12,176 nt of DNA from Ectothiorhodospiraceae bacterium. Its GTDB lineage: Bacteria > Pseudomonadota > Gammaproteobacteria > Thiohalomonadales > Thiohalomonadaceae. Below are positions 12,030 to 12,176 of this stretch, piece after piece. The DNA lies in contig SLDE01000085.1 of NCBI GenBank assembly GCA_007125455.1, forward strand, positions 1-12,176. The letters are read 5' to 3'. The notes under the pieces are model-generated. The model was given only the letters and a program-made list of their open reading frames with translations. It did no database searches and was not told the DNA's origin. Within the stretch, counting starts at the first letter, position 1. Each line of letters begins with the position of its first letter. Made by a program: the position numbers and the translations under genes.

Positions 12030-12127
12030 ATGCTGCCTCTCCCTGTTTGACACCTTGCTGATTATGGATCTGCTGGTGCTATTCTGGAATCGAAAAGGAG
12101 ATGTAATTTACCCCCGCCATATGCATG

Positions 12128-12150
12128 TGGCGCACATCTAGCGCCATTTT
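12128..12150 (+). terminator. Short hairpin with T4 tail, weak terminator candidate
   Basis: A perfect 6-bp stem TGGCGC/GCGCCA (12128-12133/12141-12146) with a 7-nt loop is followed by TTTT. The stem is short and the tail brief, and no intact upstream gene needs it. It could be a terminal structure of the decayed transposable element. Confidence 0.25.
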
Positions 12151-12176
12151 GTTCAATAAGTACAACCCCAGAAACT

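Noticed and set aside
12048..12080. TTGACA at the right end as a -35 element
   Set aside because: No -10 hexamer lies at 16-18 bp, and no gene starts downstream within the window.

Overview
The window looks like a moderately GC-rich gammaproteobacterial chromosome. The pilin leaders, PilB/GspE and PilC/GspF homologues, a methyl-accepting chemotaxis protein, a YbeL-type zinc-ribbon protein and a REP-type transposase remnant fit Chromatiales-like or Thiotrichales-like gammaproteobacteria. This placement is an inference from gene content; no ribosomal marker is present.

Left third (1-5771, all minus strand, transcribed right to left): a compact type IV pilus / type II secretion-like operon. It runs major-type prepilin (4995-5771), a 60-residue two-helix membrane protein, a PilM/PilN- or GspL-like bitopic assembly protein, the assembly ATPase with a tetracysteine zinc site, the inner-membrane platform protein, and a second prepilin cut by the window edge. 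The gap after the first pilin gene holds nested inverted repeats that can fold in mutually exclusive ways.

Middle (5772-8543): a gap with tandem GTTAAC palindromes and a REP-like hairpin, then a 649-residue transmembrane chemoreceptor with a plausible sigma-70 promoter (8242-8270).

Right-middle (8544-10279): the most notable part. Two paralogous, structured small RNAs lie about 1.5 kb apart on the plus strand. Each has a near-consensus sigma-54 promoter (TTGGCACG-N5-TGCA), a homologous core of about 150 nt with two conserved stem-loops, and a strong intrinsic terminator (GGTGGGCA/TGCCCACC plus 7-8 T). The stems show compensatory changes while the apical loops stay C/U-rich and complementary to Shine-Dalgarno sequences. 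Between them, on the minus strand, are a small exported protein and a YbeL-like zinc-ribbon protein. I do not recognise this RNA family; its architecture suggests sigma-54-controlled regulators that mask ribosome binding sites.

Right end (10280-12176): a periplasmic thioredoxin-fold domain (CPHC) fused to a CcdA/DsbD-like membrane domain, with paired CTGCGCAG palindromes around its putative -10. It is followed by a decayed region with the 3' end of an unidentified minus-strand gene abutting the C-terminal remnant of a REP-associated transposase.
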